DNA of 32,459 bases from Mesorhizobium sp. L2C084A000 (GCF_000502875.1 NZ_AYWX01000001.1:274243-306701), one strand, 5' to 3'. Numbered from the stretch's first letter, positions 9,601-17,152 are shown. The notes: generated from the sequence alone by a model not told the origin. Numbers and translations are program-made.

Positions 9601-9791
9601 GAGCCCGGCCAGATCGCCTGGACGACCATGATCCGGAAGGTGAAATCGGGATCTTCCTTCTGGCCCATACGCATCAGGCCGAGCGCGCCGGAAATGATGA
9701 TCAGGCCGAACAGGAACCGCGCAACGGCGGGATGGCCGATTGCCCAGCGCGACAGGTTGAAGGGCCGCTTCTCTTCCGTGGAATTGGTCAT
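6645..9791 (-). CDS. RND-family multidrug efflux pump, inner-membrane transporter (AcrB/TriC type)
   Basis: A 1048-residue resistance-nodulation-division pump subunit that would exchange protons for drugs or other amphipathic compounds from the periplasm and inner leaflet. The N-terminal transmembrane helix (about 22-42) is followed by a porter domain (WPGSSIKEMEDQVV, 61-74). The proton-relay helix carries GLLVDDAMIVVE with adjacent Asp 410 and 411. A second transmembrane bundle ends with AILGVIALLGIIMRNSIILVD. Full length matches the family. It lies downstream of the membrane-fusion gene in a tetR-mfp-rnd operon. No outer-membrane channel gene is present, so it probably uses a TolC-like partner encoded elsewhere. 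The substrate cannot be told from sequence. Confidence 0.94.
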   Translation of the reverse strand: MTNSTEEKRPFNLSRWAIGHPAVARFLFGLIIISGALGLMRMGQKEDPDFTFRIMVVQAIWPGSSIKEMEDQVVNKIERKLQETPHLDFVRSFTRAGSAIITVQIKGDTNTAEVTDAFYQVRKKVGDIAGDLPQGLLGPYFNDEFGDTFITLHSISGDGFSYPELKKFAIQARDMLLTTPGVEKAVIIGDQPEKLYIDVSSKALAERGLTLTDLQNAIKGQNNVDPAGSVDTGTNSVRISVEGDVGKVEDIRNLRLRAGGQVTRLGDIATVTSGLEDPFQRKYRFNGHDSVQLGVVMAKGFKVTDVGKDVEATYKRFEEALPYGVAVDQISDQPGVVTDAVAEFMHALGEALLIVLVVSFLSIGWRSGLVIAIAIPLVLAATFAIMYELGIDLQRISLGALIIALGLLVDDAMIVVEMMERKLEEGMVKVEAASFAYSSTAFPMLTGTLITTAGFIPVGFAASTAGEYVRTLFYVVGIALIVSWFVAVYFTPWLGNMILKQRKHAGSHHDVFDTRFYRRLRATVSWAVRHRIIVLVMTLVTFGTSLWAFQFIPQNFFPQSSRPEILVDLWLPEGTSIKEVEAQAKALETKMMDDKDKRFIATYIGEGAPRFFLPLDQQLSNPNFAQLLVMANDEPARERLIVKLRTVLAQDFPSIRAKVDRLFLGPPTGWPVQMRVMGPDRQEVRRIADQVKAKFREDPLLGAVHDDWLEPVPAMKLVIDQDRARALGVTSQRIRQMLQAAMSGAPLDDFRDGEETVSIVAREPDASRSLLSSVDSVYIPTDFGGFVPLSQVAKVVPVLEQGIEWRRDRLPTISVRATLPDGVQSNDVVTKLYKDMQGLRDGLAPGYKVEIQGGAEDSAESQASIAAKAPIMLAVIVVLLMIQLQNFGKAMLVLATGPLGIIGAAAALLISGAPFGFVAILGVIALLGIIMRNSIILVDQIDQDIAAGMDRYEAIIGSAVRRFRPITLTALTAVLALIPISRGVFWGPLAYAMMGGILVATVLTILVLPAGYALFFGREPKKRGAEGRTDDLELSQEAEKPQLALAAE

Positions 9792-9841
9792 CGACGCTGG
9801 TCCATCTATCTAGCGCAACAAAATCGAGGGTTCGTAGTGGC

Positions 9842-9953
9842 TTCCGGGCGGCAAGGCTCTCCGAGAGGAGAAACGCTCATCGCGGTGGGACGCGAAATCG
9901 ATGTGGGGGTTACATCAATCGAGCGTCTCGGTCGGGGCGCCTGCCGCCCGGAA
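9842..9953. repeat. Structured 112-bp intergenic element with nested inverted repeats
   Basis: TTCCGGGCGGCAAGGC (9842-9857) pairs with GCCTGCCGCCCGGAA (9939-9953), with one bulge. Inside, GAGAAACGCTC (9868-9878) pairs with GAGCGTCTC (9921-9929), and GATGT pairs with ACATC near the tip. The element fills most of the unusually long 200-base gap between the membrane-fusion and RND genes, which normally abut. It may be a palindromic repeat inserted into the operon or an RNA stem that tunes expression of the pump gene relative to the fusion-protein gene. Confidence 0.5.
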
Positions 9954-9991
9954 ACCAGCGACTGCGGGAACGCGCAGCCGGTTGTCTGTCG

Positions 9992-11143
9992 TCAGCGCAC
10001 CTGCTTGGCGTCGCCGTCTGCCGCGGATGCCGATTGCAGCGCCGTCTCACCGGCGAGCTTCACCTTCAGGTTTTCGGTCATGAATTGCGTGCCGGCGGCG
10101 ACCACGACATCGCCGGGGTTCAAACCCTCTGCGACACGCACCCCATCGGCGGCGAATTCGGCGACCTTGATCGGACGGGCATGAACGGTGTCGGCGCCAC
10201 GATTGACGGTCCAGACGATCGATTGCGTGCCTTGCTCGGCCAGTGCGCTCAGCGGGATCGAGACCAGCTGCCGCTCATTGGCCGCCGAGGCTTCGATGCT
10301 GGCGGTCATGCCGAGCAGCACACGCGGATCGTTGGGCAGGCTGACGCGGACGGCAAAGGTGCGTGACTGCGGATCGGCGCTGCCGGCGACTTCGCGGACC
10401 TTGCCATCGAGCGCCAGCGCATCGTCGGACCAGAAGCCCGCCTTGACGGCCTTGCCCGGCTTGAATTCGGCGATTTCCATTTCGGGAACGGCGATCAGCA
10501 CTTCCTTTTCGCCGTCGACAGCGACAGTAACAACCGGCGTGCCGGAACCGACCACCTGGCCGACGTCGGCGCTGACCGTGGTGACGATGCCATCCCTGTC
10601 GGCCTTGAGATCGGTATAACCGACCTGGTTCTTCGCCTGAGCAAGTGTCGAAAGGGCGGAATCACGCGTGGCGACCGCTTGGTCATAGGTCAAGGTCGCC
10701 TGTTCGAGTTGTGATTTCGGGGCAAAATTCTTGGCAAAAAGCTGCTCGGCACGCTTGCGGGCAAGCTCCACGGTCTCGACCTGCCGCTCGGCGGCATCGA
10801 GCGCTGCCTGCGCGCTCTTGACCGAGAGGTCGTAGTCAATGGGATCGATGCGGGCGAGCACATCGCCCGAGGCCACATGCTGGCCGATATCGACGAGGCG
10901 CTCGGTGATCTTGCCATTGACGCGGAACGCCAGAGCGCTCTCGGTGCGGGCCCGCACCGACCCGGAATAGGAGAGCATGCGGGTGTCATGCACCTTCGCG
11001 ATCTCGACAACCTTGACCGGACGGATGATATCCTTGACTTCGGCTTTTTCCTGGCTGCAGCCGGCAAGCCCGAGAGTGGCGGTGACAAGCAGCACCGGGC
11101 CCACAGCCGGCAGCCTGCTGATGATTGAACTGAACGAAGACAC
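9992..11143 (-). CDS. Efflux RND transporter periplasmic adaptor (membrane fusion lipoprotein)
   Basis: A 383-residue HlyD/AcrA-type adaptor linking the RND pump to an outer-membrane channel. The N-terminus has a lipoprotein signal with lipobox LAGC (Cys about 29). Two lipoyl halves (SGSVRARTESALAFRVNGKI and DLKADRDGIVTTVSADVGQV) flank a coiled-coil hairpin (about 105-170, SAQAALDAAERQVETVELAR). A beta-barrel and a membrane-proximal domain follow. The start is GTG at 11143, with CGGGAG upstream. It lies 55 bases after tetR on the same strand and upstream of the RND gene, so the three are probably one transcript. Confidence 0.92.
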   Translation of the reverse strand: MSSFSSIISRLPAVGPVLLVTATLGLAGCSQEKAEVKDIIRPVKVVEIAKVHDTRMLSYSGSVRARTESALAFRVNGKITERLVDIGQHVASGDVLARIDPIDYDLSVKSAQAALDAAERQVETVELARKRAEQLFAKNFAPKSQLEQATLTYDQAVATRDSALSTLAQAKNQVGYTDLKADRDGIVTTVSADVGQVVGSGTPVVTVAVDGEKEVLIAVPEMEIAEFKPGKAVKAGFWSDDALALDGKVREVAGSADPQSRTFAVRVSLPNDPRVLLGMTASIEASAANERQLVSIPLSALAEQGTQSIVWTVNRGADTVHARPIKVAEFAADGVRVAEGLNPGDVVVAAGTQFMTENLKVKLAGETALQSASAADGDAKQVR

Positions 11144-11198
11144 GCGCGTACTCCCGAAATGGAGATGAATCGTTGAACCGGCGCCCGGCGGGCGGCAG

Positions 11199-11804
11199 CT
11201 ACTTCAAAGCCTTGATTGCATAATCGATGAGGTCGTCAGGCATTGCCCGGTTGGTCTTGGCAAGGCATTGCGCCACCATCTGCGGATGACACAGGATGAC
11301 GGTCGCGGCGCCGAAACAGCGAGACGCGATCACCGGATCCTGTTTTCTGAACTCACCGGCCTCGATGCCGTCACGAATGATTTCCGCAAACAGGTCGTGA
11401 ATGCTGTCGACATGCTTGTCGATCACACCCCAATCCCGTTCGAGGGCGACGATGACCATCTCGTGGACCTTTTGGTCGTCGAGCATGACCTCCATCGTCA
11501 TCTTGTATTGCGCATGCACGTAACGCCGGAGCCGCTCCTCGGCGCTGATCGGCAGGCGCGAAATCTCGTAGGCCATCTTGTAGCTGGCACCGAGCATCCG
11601 GCCGCAGACGGCCTGGTGGATTTCGACCTTGGAGGCGAAGAAACGATAGATGTTGGCCGGCGACATGCCGAGCTCACGCGCGATGTCGGCGACATTGGTC
11701 TTGCCGTAGCCATAGTGCCGGAACAAGCGCTCGGCGCAATCGAGAATGCGCGTTACATTTTCCTGTCGGGCGGCTTCGGCGACTATGGTGGCGGCTTCGG
11801 ACAT
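11199..11804 (-). CDS. TetR-family transcriptional regulator of the efflux operon
   Basis: A 201-residue protein with an N-terminal TetR helix-turn-helix (about residues 25-60; NVADIARELGMSPANIYRFF) and an all-helical ligand-binding C-terminal domain. It is the first gene of the efflux operon, and a perfect 18-bp inverted repeat lies 11 bases upstream of its ATG. I infer that it represses its own operon and is released by pump substrates. RBS: AGAGGA just ahead of the start. Confidence 0.9.
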   Translation of the reverse strand: MSEAATIVAEAARQENVTRILDCAERLFRHYGYGKTNVADIARELGMSPANIYRFFASKVEIHQAVCGRMLGASYKMAYEISRLPISAEERLRRYVHAQYKMTMEVMLDDQKVHEMVIVALERDWGVIDKHVDSIHDLFAEIIRDGIEAGEFRKQDPVIASRCFGAATVILCHPQMVAQCLAKTNRAMPDDLIDYAIKALK

Positions 11805-11814
11805 GATCCTCTGT

Positions 11815-11858
11815 CAATTTACGAGTGACGAATTTCGATTTTCGTCACTCGTAAATTG
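11815..11858 (-). promoter_or_regulatory. Probable TetR operator overlapping the efflux operon promoter
   Basis: CAATTTACGAGTGACGAA (11815-11832) and its exact complement (11841-11858) flank an 8-base centre. On the - strand, TTGACA (11876-11871) lies 16-17 bases from TTACGA/TACGAG inside the palindrome. Binding would therefore cover the -10 and start site, the usual geometry for TetR autorepression. The 18-bp arms are long enough for two overlapping sites. The assignment to this particular TetR is inferred from position. Confidence 0.72.
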
Positions 11859-11900
11859 AAAAGAGCGGCCTGTCAACGCGGATTCGATGTACGCGTACGA

Positions 11901-11930
11901 ATTGTGACAGATGGTGACAGATGGTGACAG
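11901..11930. repeat. Three tandem copies of a 10-base unit
   Basis: ATTGTGACAG, ATGGTGACAG and ATGGTGACAG follow one another directly. The array lies in the non-coding stretch upstream of the tetR promoter and has no spacers. It could be a regulator site cluster or a replication-slippage product; nothing decides between them. Confidence 0.5.
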
Positions 11931-11978
11931 TGAGAAGGTGGAATCGACGATCGCTATTAGCGGCTGGCCCTGATGAAT

Positions 11979-12040
11979 TCGTCATCCTAGGGCGAAGCAA
12001 GGAGCGAAGCGACGCGGCGCAGACCCTAGGATCCATGCCG
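11979..12040 (+). repeat. Rhizobial intergenic repeat unit, copy 1
   Basis: The unit begins TCGTCATCCTAGGG and ends ACCCTAGGATCCATGCCG. Its ends are themselves inverted (CCTAGGG/CCCTAGG), and the interior carries GCGAAGCGACG. It matches copy 2 in opposite orientation over roughly 60 bases, with differences concentrated in the interior. The 320-base stretch from 11859 to 12179 holds no gene, only this pair, the tandem 10-mers and the tetR promoter. Confidence 0.7.
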
Positions 12041-12130
12041 CGACGTCTGCTGAAGAGTGTGGCGGATCAAGAAGTTACGCTGGTAAGCGCGCCCTGTCAT
12101 CCTCGACGTTGGAGCATGGCTGAGAGGTCA

Positions 12131-12191
12131 CGGCATGGATCCTAGGGTTTCCGCGACGTCGCTTCGCGACTGCGCCACCCTAGGATGACGA
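12131..12191 (-). repeat. Rhizobial intergenic repeat unit, copy 2 (inverted), entering the ligase CDS
   Basis: Read on the - strand it gives TCGTCATCCTAGGG, an interior with GCGAAGCGACG, then ACCCTAGGATCCATGCCG, so it is the inverted partner of copy 1 with about 90 bases between them. Its outer end covers 12180-12191 and so supplies the last codons (TCG TCA TCC) and the TAG stop of the acyl-CoA ligase gene. Confidence 0.7.
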
Positions 12192-13832
12192 AGTCAGGTC
12201 CTTTGCCATCTCGCGCAACCGGAATTTCTGGATCTTGCCGGTCGAGGTCTTCGGGATTTCGGCGAAGATGACCGCCTTCGGCACCTTGAACCGGGCAAGC
12301 AGCGCGCGGCAGTGATCGATGATCTCGGCTTCGGTCGCGATCTTGCCGGGCTTCAGCTCGACATAGGCGACAGGCACCTCGCCCCATTTGTCGTCGGGCC
12401 TGGCGACGACGCCGCAAGAGGCAACCGACGGGTGCTTGTAGAGCGCGTCCTCGACCTCGATAGAGGAAATGTTCTCGCCACCGGAGATGATGATGTCCTT
12501 GGAGCGGTCCTTGAGCTGGATGTAGCCATCGGGGTGCATGACGCCGAGATCGCCGGAATGGAACCAGCCGCCGGCGAAGGCTTCGTCGCTCGCCTTGCGG
12601 TTTTTCAGGTAGCCCTTCATGACGATGTTGCCGCGGAACATGACCTCGCCGATGGTCTCGCCATCGGCCGGTGTCGTCCGCATCGTCTCGGGGTCCATGA
12701 CTGTCAGGCCTTCGAGCGCTGCATAGCGCACGCCCTGCCGCGCCTTCCTGGCGCTGCGCTCGCCCTTTTCGAGATCATCCCAGGCGCCATGCCATTCGTT
12801 GACGACCGCCGGGCCATAGGTCTCGGTCAGGCCGTAGAGATGGGTGACGGCAAATCCGGCATCCGCCATCCCCGATAGCACCGCTTCCGGCGGGGGTGCT
12901 GCGGCGGTGTTGAAAGTGACCGTCTGCGGAAATACGCGCTTGTCCTCGTCCCTGGCATTGATCAGCACCGACATGACGACCGGCGCGCCGCACAGATGGG
13001 TGACGCCCTGATCGGCGATCGCATCGTAGACCGGCTTCGGCCGCACCCAGCGCAGGCAGACATGGGTGCCGGCCTGGACTGCGAGCGTCCACGGAAAGCA
13101 CCAGCCATTGCAGTGGAACATCGGCAGCGTCCAGAGATAGACGGCGTGCTTGGCCATGCCGGCATGAATGGTGTTGGTGTAGGCCATCAGGGCAGCACCG
13201 CGATGGTGGTAGACGACGCCCTTCGGATTGCCTGTAGTGCCGGAGGTATAGTTCAGCGAGATCGCGTCCCACTCATCGTCGGGCATCGACCAGGCGAAGT
13301 CCGCGTCGCCCCCGGCGATGAAGTCCTCATAGTCGAGCGAACCGATGCGCTCACCCTTCGGATACGGCGCGTCGGCGGCGTATTCGGGATCGTCATAGTC
13401 GATGACCAGCGGCTTGACCTTGGCCAGTTCCAGGGCCTGTCTGACGACGCCGGAGAATTCGCGGTCGACGATCAGCACCTTGGTCTCGGCATGATCGAGC
13501 TGGAAGGCGACGACCGCGGCATCGAGGCGGGTGTTGAGCGAATGCAGCACCGCCTTGGTCATCGGCACACCGAAATGCGCCTCCAGCATCGGCGGCGTGT
13601 TTGACAGCATGACGGTGACGGTGTCGCCCTTGCCGATGCCGCGCCTGTCGAGCGCCGAGGCAAGCTTCAGCGACCGCTGCCAGAAGGTGCGATAGTCGAT
13701 GCGCTGGCGGCCATGGATGATGGCGATATTGTCGGGATAGGTCTTGGCCGCGCGCTCCAGATAGGTGAGCGGCGTCAACGGCTGATGGTTGGCCGCGTTC
13801 TTGTCGAGATCCTGTTCGTAAGGACTGCCCAT
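12180..13832 (-). CDS. Acyl-CoA synthetase (AMP-dependent ligase, fatty-acyl/DmdB-like)
   Basis: A 550-residue adenylate-forming enzyme that would activate a carboxylic acid with ATP and join it to CoA in the cytoplasm. It has the P-loop YTSGTTGNPKGV (195-206), the motif HLYGLTETYGP, the hinge region GWFHSGDLGVMHPDGYIQLKDR and the C-terminal catalytic lysine in KTSTGKIQK (about K533). The sequence resembles the medium/long-chain and 3-methylmercaptopropionyl-CoA ligase (DmdB) branch, but family membership does not fix the substrate. The end (TSSS stop) is encoded by an intergenic repeat. It diverges from the SorC regulator across 190 bases, so regulation by SorC is possible. RBS: GGGGGA upstream of ATG 13832. 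Confidence 0.88.
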   Translation of the reverse strand: MGSPYEQDLDKNAANHQPLTPLTYLERAAKTYPDNIAIIHGRQRIDYRTFWQRSLKLASALDRRGIGKGDTVTVMLSNTPPMLEAHFGVPMTKAVLHSLNTRLDAAVVAFQLDHAETKVLIVDREFSGVVRQALELAKVKPLVIDYDDPEYAADAPYPKGERIGSLDYEDFIAGGDADFAWSMPDDEWDAISLNYTSGTTGNPKGVVYHHRGAALMAYTNTIHAGMAKHAVYLWTLPMFHCNGWCFPWTLAVQAGTHVCLRWVRPKPVYDAIADQGVTHLCGAPVVMSVLINARDEDKRVFPQTVTFNTAAAPPPEAVLSGMADAGFAVTHLYGLTETYGPAVVNEWHGAWDDLEKGERSARKARQGVRYAALEGLTVMDPETMRTTPADGETIGEVMFRGNIVMKGYLKNRKASDEAFAGGWFHSGDLGVMHPDGYIQLKDRSKDIIISGGENISSIEVEDALYKHPSVASCGVVARPDDKWGEVPVAYVELKPGKIATEAEIIDHCRALLARFKVPKAVIFAEIPKTSTGKIQKFRLREMAKDLTSSS

Positions 13833-13977
13833 CCCATGCTCCCCCGCGGTTTTCTTTCAGACGTTCTAATCACAGGCTCGGGCCGCGTCACCACAAACGA
13901 TGCCACGACAGAGCGCATTCGGCGCAATGATGAACCAGATTCGGCGTAAGCGGGAGCATCGCATACCTCTGCCCAGT

Positions 13978-14006
13978 TTGACTTTTGTCGAGAGCCGTGA
14001 ATAATG
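13978..14006 (+). promoter_or_regulatory. Sigma-70 promoter of the SorC regulator gene
   Basis: TTGACT (13978-13983) and ATAATG (14001-14006) are exactly 17 bases apart, a near-consensus promoter. The predicted transcript starts near 14013, leaving a leader of about 11 bases that is almost entirely the Shine-Dalgarno region. This rules out the upstream in-frame TTG at 13985 as the start codon. Confidence 0.75.
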
Positions 14007-14023
14007 TCAGCCGAGGAGACGGC

Positions 14024-14989
14024 ATGGCGATCCGACCGGCAGAACAACTCATCCACAAGGCCGCCTGGCTCTACTATGCCCATGGCCTGCGGCAGGACCA
14101 GGTGGCGAGCCAGCTTAACATTTCCCGTGCCTCAGTCGCCATGTACCTGCGCAAGGCACGCGAGACCGGCATCGTCAACATCTCGACTTCGACCCAGCTT
14201 TTCACCGACGACGTGCTGGCGCGCAAGCTCGAGGATGTGTTGAGCCTCGACGCCGTCTGGATCGCACCGGAGAATGATCATATTGCCGACCCGTCGACGG
14301 AAATCGCCGTGCTGGCGGCGAGCGTCTTCCTCGAACTGGTCAAGAAGGGCGACCGCATCGGCGTAGCCTGGGGCCGCACCGTCTATATGATCGCCGACGT
14401 CATGTCCTATGCCGATCTGCAGGATGTCACGGTGGTGCAGCTCTGCGGCAATCTCGGCGCGCCCTATTCCTATCGGCCCGACCAATGCACCATGGAAATC
14501 GCGCGGCGGCTGAATGCCAAGGGCCTCAACTTCTACGCGCCCCTGGTGCTGTCGACGGAAGAGCTGGCGCGGGCGCTGCGTGCCGAGCCGGTGATCCGGG
14601 AACAATTGTCGGGTGTCAGCGAATGCGACCTGGCATTATACTCGGTCGGCGCGGTCGACGCCGACAGCCATCTGGTCAAATGCGGCGCGCTGACGCCCAG
14701 TGAAATGGCGGATCTGCGCAGCCAAGGCGCTGCCGGCGTGATTGCCGGGCAGATCATAGACGCCGAGGGCAAGGTGCTCGACTGCAGTTATAACAGGCGG
14801 GTGATCTCCGCCGAGCTTGCCTCGCTGCGCGCCATCGCCAGGCGGTTGGTGGTGGTGCAGGAGGACAGCAAGTTCGAACCGCTGCTCGCGGCGATCGCCG
14901 GCGGCCTTTGCACGCATCTGGTGGTCGGCGCGCACATGGCGCAGCGGCTCCTGGACCATGCGGCTGCCACCATAGAAAAGGCCTCCTAG
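14024..14989 (+). CDS. SorC/DeoR-family sugar-binding transcriptional regulator
   Basis: A 321-residue protein, typical SorC length. The N-terminal helix-turn-helix is at about 22-45 (LRQDQVASQLNISRASVAMYL), and the rest is the SorC effector domain, which binds phosphorylated sugars (GVAWGRTVYMIAD, DLALYSVGAVD, GVIAGQIIDAEG). The ATG at 14024 has GAGGAG 5 bases upstream. It precedes the aldolase/dehydrogenase gene by 90 bases on the same strand. I infer that it senses a sugar phosphate of the same pathway, such as methylthioribulose-1-phosphate or DHAP, and controls the aldolase and perhaps the importer and mtnKA. Its operator is not proven. Confidence 0.88.
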   Translation: MAIRPAEQLIHKAAWLYYAHGLRQDQVASQLNISRASVAMYLRKARETGIVNISTSTQLFTDDVLARKLEDVLSLDAVWIAPENDHIADPSTEIAVLAASVFLELVKKGDRIGVAWGRTVYMIADVMSYADLQDVTVVQLCGNLGAPYSYRPDQCTMEIARRLNAKGLNFYAPLVLSTEELARALRAEPVIREQLSGVSECDLALYSVGAVDADSHLVKCGALTPSEMADLRSQGAAGVIAGQIIDAEGKVLDCSYNRRVISAELASLRAIARRLVVVQEDSKFEPLLAAIAGGLCTHLVVGAHMAQRLLDHAAATIEKAS

Positions 14990-15079
14990 AACCCCCCCTC
15001 TCCGCTGCCGGCGCATTGTCATCAAAGCGTCGCGGCAATCCTGTTTCACCAACAAAGACAGCAACCGGACGAAGCGAAC

Positions 15080-17134
15080 ATGAAGAATTTGTGGAATGAC
15101 GAAGCAGCCGAAAAACTCGTCGCCGACTACGCAAAAAAGGGTGTCGGCCGCGACCTGGCGCTGCGCGTCTACACGACCCGGCTGCTCGGCGGCGAACCAC
15201 GGCTGGTCCTGCATGGCGGCGGCAACACCTCGTGCAAGACGACGGCAACCGACCTCGTCGGCGACCAGTGGGACGTGCTGTGCGTCAAGGGCAGCGGCTG
15301 GGACATGGGCGTCATCGAGCCGCAGGGCCTGCCGGCGGTCAAGCTCAAGCCGCTGCTCAAGGCGCGCGCGCTGAACAGGCTGGCCGACGAGGACATGGTT
15401 GCCCTGCAACGCGTCAACCTCATCGATCCGTCCTCGCCCAACCCGTCGGTCGAGACGCTGCTGCATGCCTTCCTGCCGCACAAATTCGTCGACCACACGC
15501 ACTCGACCGCCATCCTCGCCATCGTCGACCAGGAGGACTCCAAGCCGCTGGTGAAGACGGTTTTCGGCAGCAAGATGGGTTACGTGCCTTATATCATGCC
15601 CGGCTTCGACCTCGCCAAGGCGGCGGCCGACATCTTCGATGCCGACCCTGATGTCGAAGGGTTGATCCTCGACAAGCACGGCATCTTCACCTTCGGCGAC
15701 GACGCCAAACAGGCCTACGACCGGATGATCCACTATGTGAATGTCGCCGAGGACTTCATTGCCGCAAGCGGCAAGCCGAAGGCGGCAAAGGCAGTCTTGC
15801 CGGCAAAGCTCGCGACACCGGCGTCCATTGCGCCGATGCTGCGCGGAGCGGTGGCGGTAGCGCGCGGCGAAGGCCGCTTCGACCGCATGATCTCTGACTT
15901 CCGCACTTCGCCGGCAATCGTCGATTTCATCAATTCATCCGAGATTGCCGATTATGCCGGACGCGGCGTGTCGACACCCGATCTGTCGATCCGCATCAAG
16001 ACCGGGCCGATGGCGCTGCCGGCGCCCGATGCGGACAAGGCCGGCGACTACAAGGCGGTGATCAAGAGCCATGTCGACGCGTTCGCCAATGATTATCGCG
16101 CCTATTTCGAAACCAATGATTCGCTCGACGACGTCAAGCGCACCATGCTCGACCAGATGCCGCGGCTGACGCTGGTGCCCGGCCTCGGCATGTTCGGCCA
16201 CGGCCGCACGCTGAAGGACGCGAAGATCGCCTCGGATGTCGGCGAGATGTGGATCGAGGCGGTGCGCGGCGCCGAGGCGGTCGGCCGTTTCCACCCGCTC
16301 TCCAAGGCCGATCTGTTCCCGCTGGAATACTGGTCGCTGGAACAGGCCAAGCTCGCGTCCAACAAGCCGAAGCCACTGACTGGCCAGGTGGTGCTGATCA
16401 CCGGCGGCGCCGGCGCGATCGGCGCAGCGACAGCCAAATTGTTCGCCGACAATGGCGCCCATGCCGTCGTCGTCGATCTCGACGCCGAAAAGGCTGCCGA
16501 CGCGGCGAAGAAGGCCGGCAACAACTCGATCGGCGTCGCAGCCGACATCACCGACCCGGCGCAGGTGCGTGCCGCCTTCGACAGAGCCGTCGCCGTGTTC
16601 GGCGGTGTCGACATCATGGTTTCCAATGCCGGCGCGGCCTGGGAAGGCCGCATCGGTGAGCTCGACGACGCACTCCTGCGCAAGAGTTTCGAACTCAATT
16701 TCTTCGCCCATCAGTCGGTGGCGCAGAATGCCGTGCGCATCATGCTCGAGCAGGGCACAGGCGGCGTGCTTTTGTTCAACACCTCCAAGCAGGCGGTCAA
16801 TCCGGGTCCGAAGTTCGGCGCCTATGGCGTGCCGAAAGCAGCGACGCTGTTCCTGTCCCGGCAATACGCGCTCGACTATGGCGCGCATGGCATCCGCTCC
16901 AACGCCGTCAACGCCGACCGCATCCGCTCGGGGCTTCTGACCGACGCCATGATCGCCAGCCGTTCGGGCGCGCGCGGCGTGTCGGAGAAGGACTACATGT
17001 CCGGCAACCTGCTCGGCCAGGAAGTGACGGCGCAAGACGTGGCGCAGGCCTTCCTGCATCACGCGCTGGCCGACCGCACCACCGCCGATGTGACGACGGT
17101 CGATGGTGGCAATATCGCGGCAGCGCTGCGGTAG
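15080..17134 (+). CDS. Bifunctional class II aldolase / short-chain dehydrogenase
   Basis: A 684-residue fusion of the RhaD-aldolase/dehydrogenase type. The class II aldolase/adducin-like domain (about 20-400) has the phosphate-binding HGGGNTSCK (about 44-52), zinc ligands in DHTHSTAIL (about 138-146) and a further motif DKHGIFTFG. The short-chain dehydrogenase domain (about 430-684) has the NAD(P) motif TGGAGAIG (about 440), NAG, Ser in NTSKQ and YGVPK (about 581), with the expected Ser-12-Tyr spacing, so both active sites look intact. The family is often named rhamnulose-1-phosphate aldolase, but no rhamnose isomerase or kinase is nearby, while mtnK and mtnA are. I infer cleavage of methylthioribulose- or deoxyribulose-1-phosphate to DHAP plus an aldehyde, which the dehydrogenase domain then oxidises or reduces. 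Confidence 0.88.
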   Translation: MKNLWNDEAAEKLVADYAKKGVGRDLALRVYTTRLLGGEPRLVLHGGGNTSCKTTATDLVGDQWDVLCVKGSGWDMGVIEPQGLPAVKLKPLLKARALNRLADEDMVALQRVNLIDPSSPNPSVETLLHAFLPHKFVDHTHSTAILAIVDQEDSKPLVKTVFGSKMGYVPYIMPGFDLAKAAADIFDADPDVEGLILDKHGIFTFGDDAKQAYDRMIHYVNVAEDFIAASGKPKAAKAVLPAKLATPASIAPMLRGAVAVARGEGRFDRMISDFRTSPAIVDFINSSEIADYAGRGVSTPDLSIRIKTGPMALPAPDADKAGDYKAVIKSHVDAFANDYRAYFETNDSLDDVKRTMLDQMPRLTLVPGLGMFGHGRTLKDAKIASDVGEMWIEAVRGAEAVGRFHPLSKADLFPLEYWSLEQAKLASNKPKPLTGQVVLITGGAGAIGAATAKLFADNGAHAVVVDLDAEKAADAAKKAGNNSIGVAADITDPAQVRAAFDRAVAVFGGVDIMVSNAGAAWEGRIGELDDALLRKSFELNFFAHQSVAQNAVRIMLEQGTGGVLLFNTSKQAVNPGPKFGAYGVPKAATLFLSRQYALDYGAHGIRSNAVNADRIRSGLLTDAMIASRSGARGVSEKDYMSGNLLGQEVTAQDVAQAFLHHALADRTTADVTTVDGGNIAAALR

Positions 17135-17152
17135 GAATCCTGCCTTGATCAC

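Noticed and set aside
6636..10184. An 1182-codon open frame on the + strand opposite the RND pump
   Set aside because: It is antisense to a clear RND transporter with full family motifs. The translation is Asp/Arg/His-rich with no recognisable domain, as expected for the complementary frame of high-G+C coding DNA.
11901..11930. CRISPR-like array
   Set aside because: Three directly abutting 10-mers without spacers; no Cas genes anywhere in the window.
13985..14023. TTG at 13985 as the start of the SorC regulator
   Set aside because: It lies inside the promoter spacer (TTGACT-17-ATAATG) and would not be transcribed; ATG 14024 has a clear GAGGAG site.
15080..17134. Rhamnose catabolism as the role of the aldolase/dehydrogenase
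   Set aside because: The fusion family is often annotated RhaD, but no rhamnose isomerase, kinase or mutarotase is in the window, while mtnK and mtnA are. I keep it as an alternative only.
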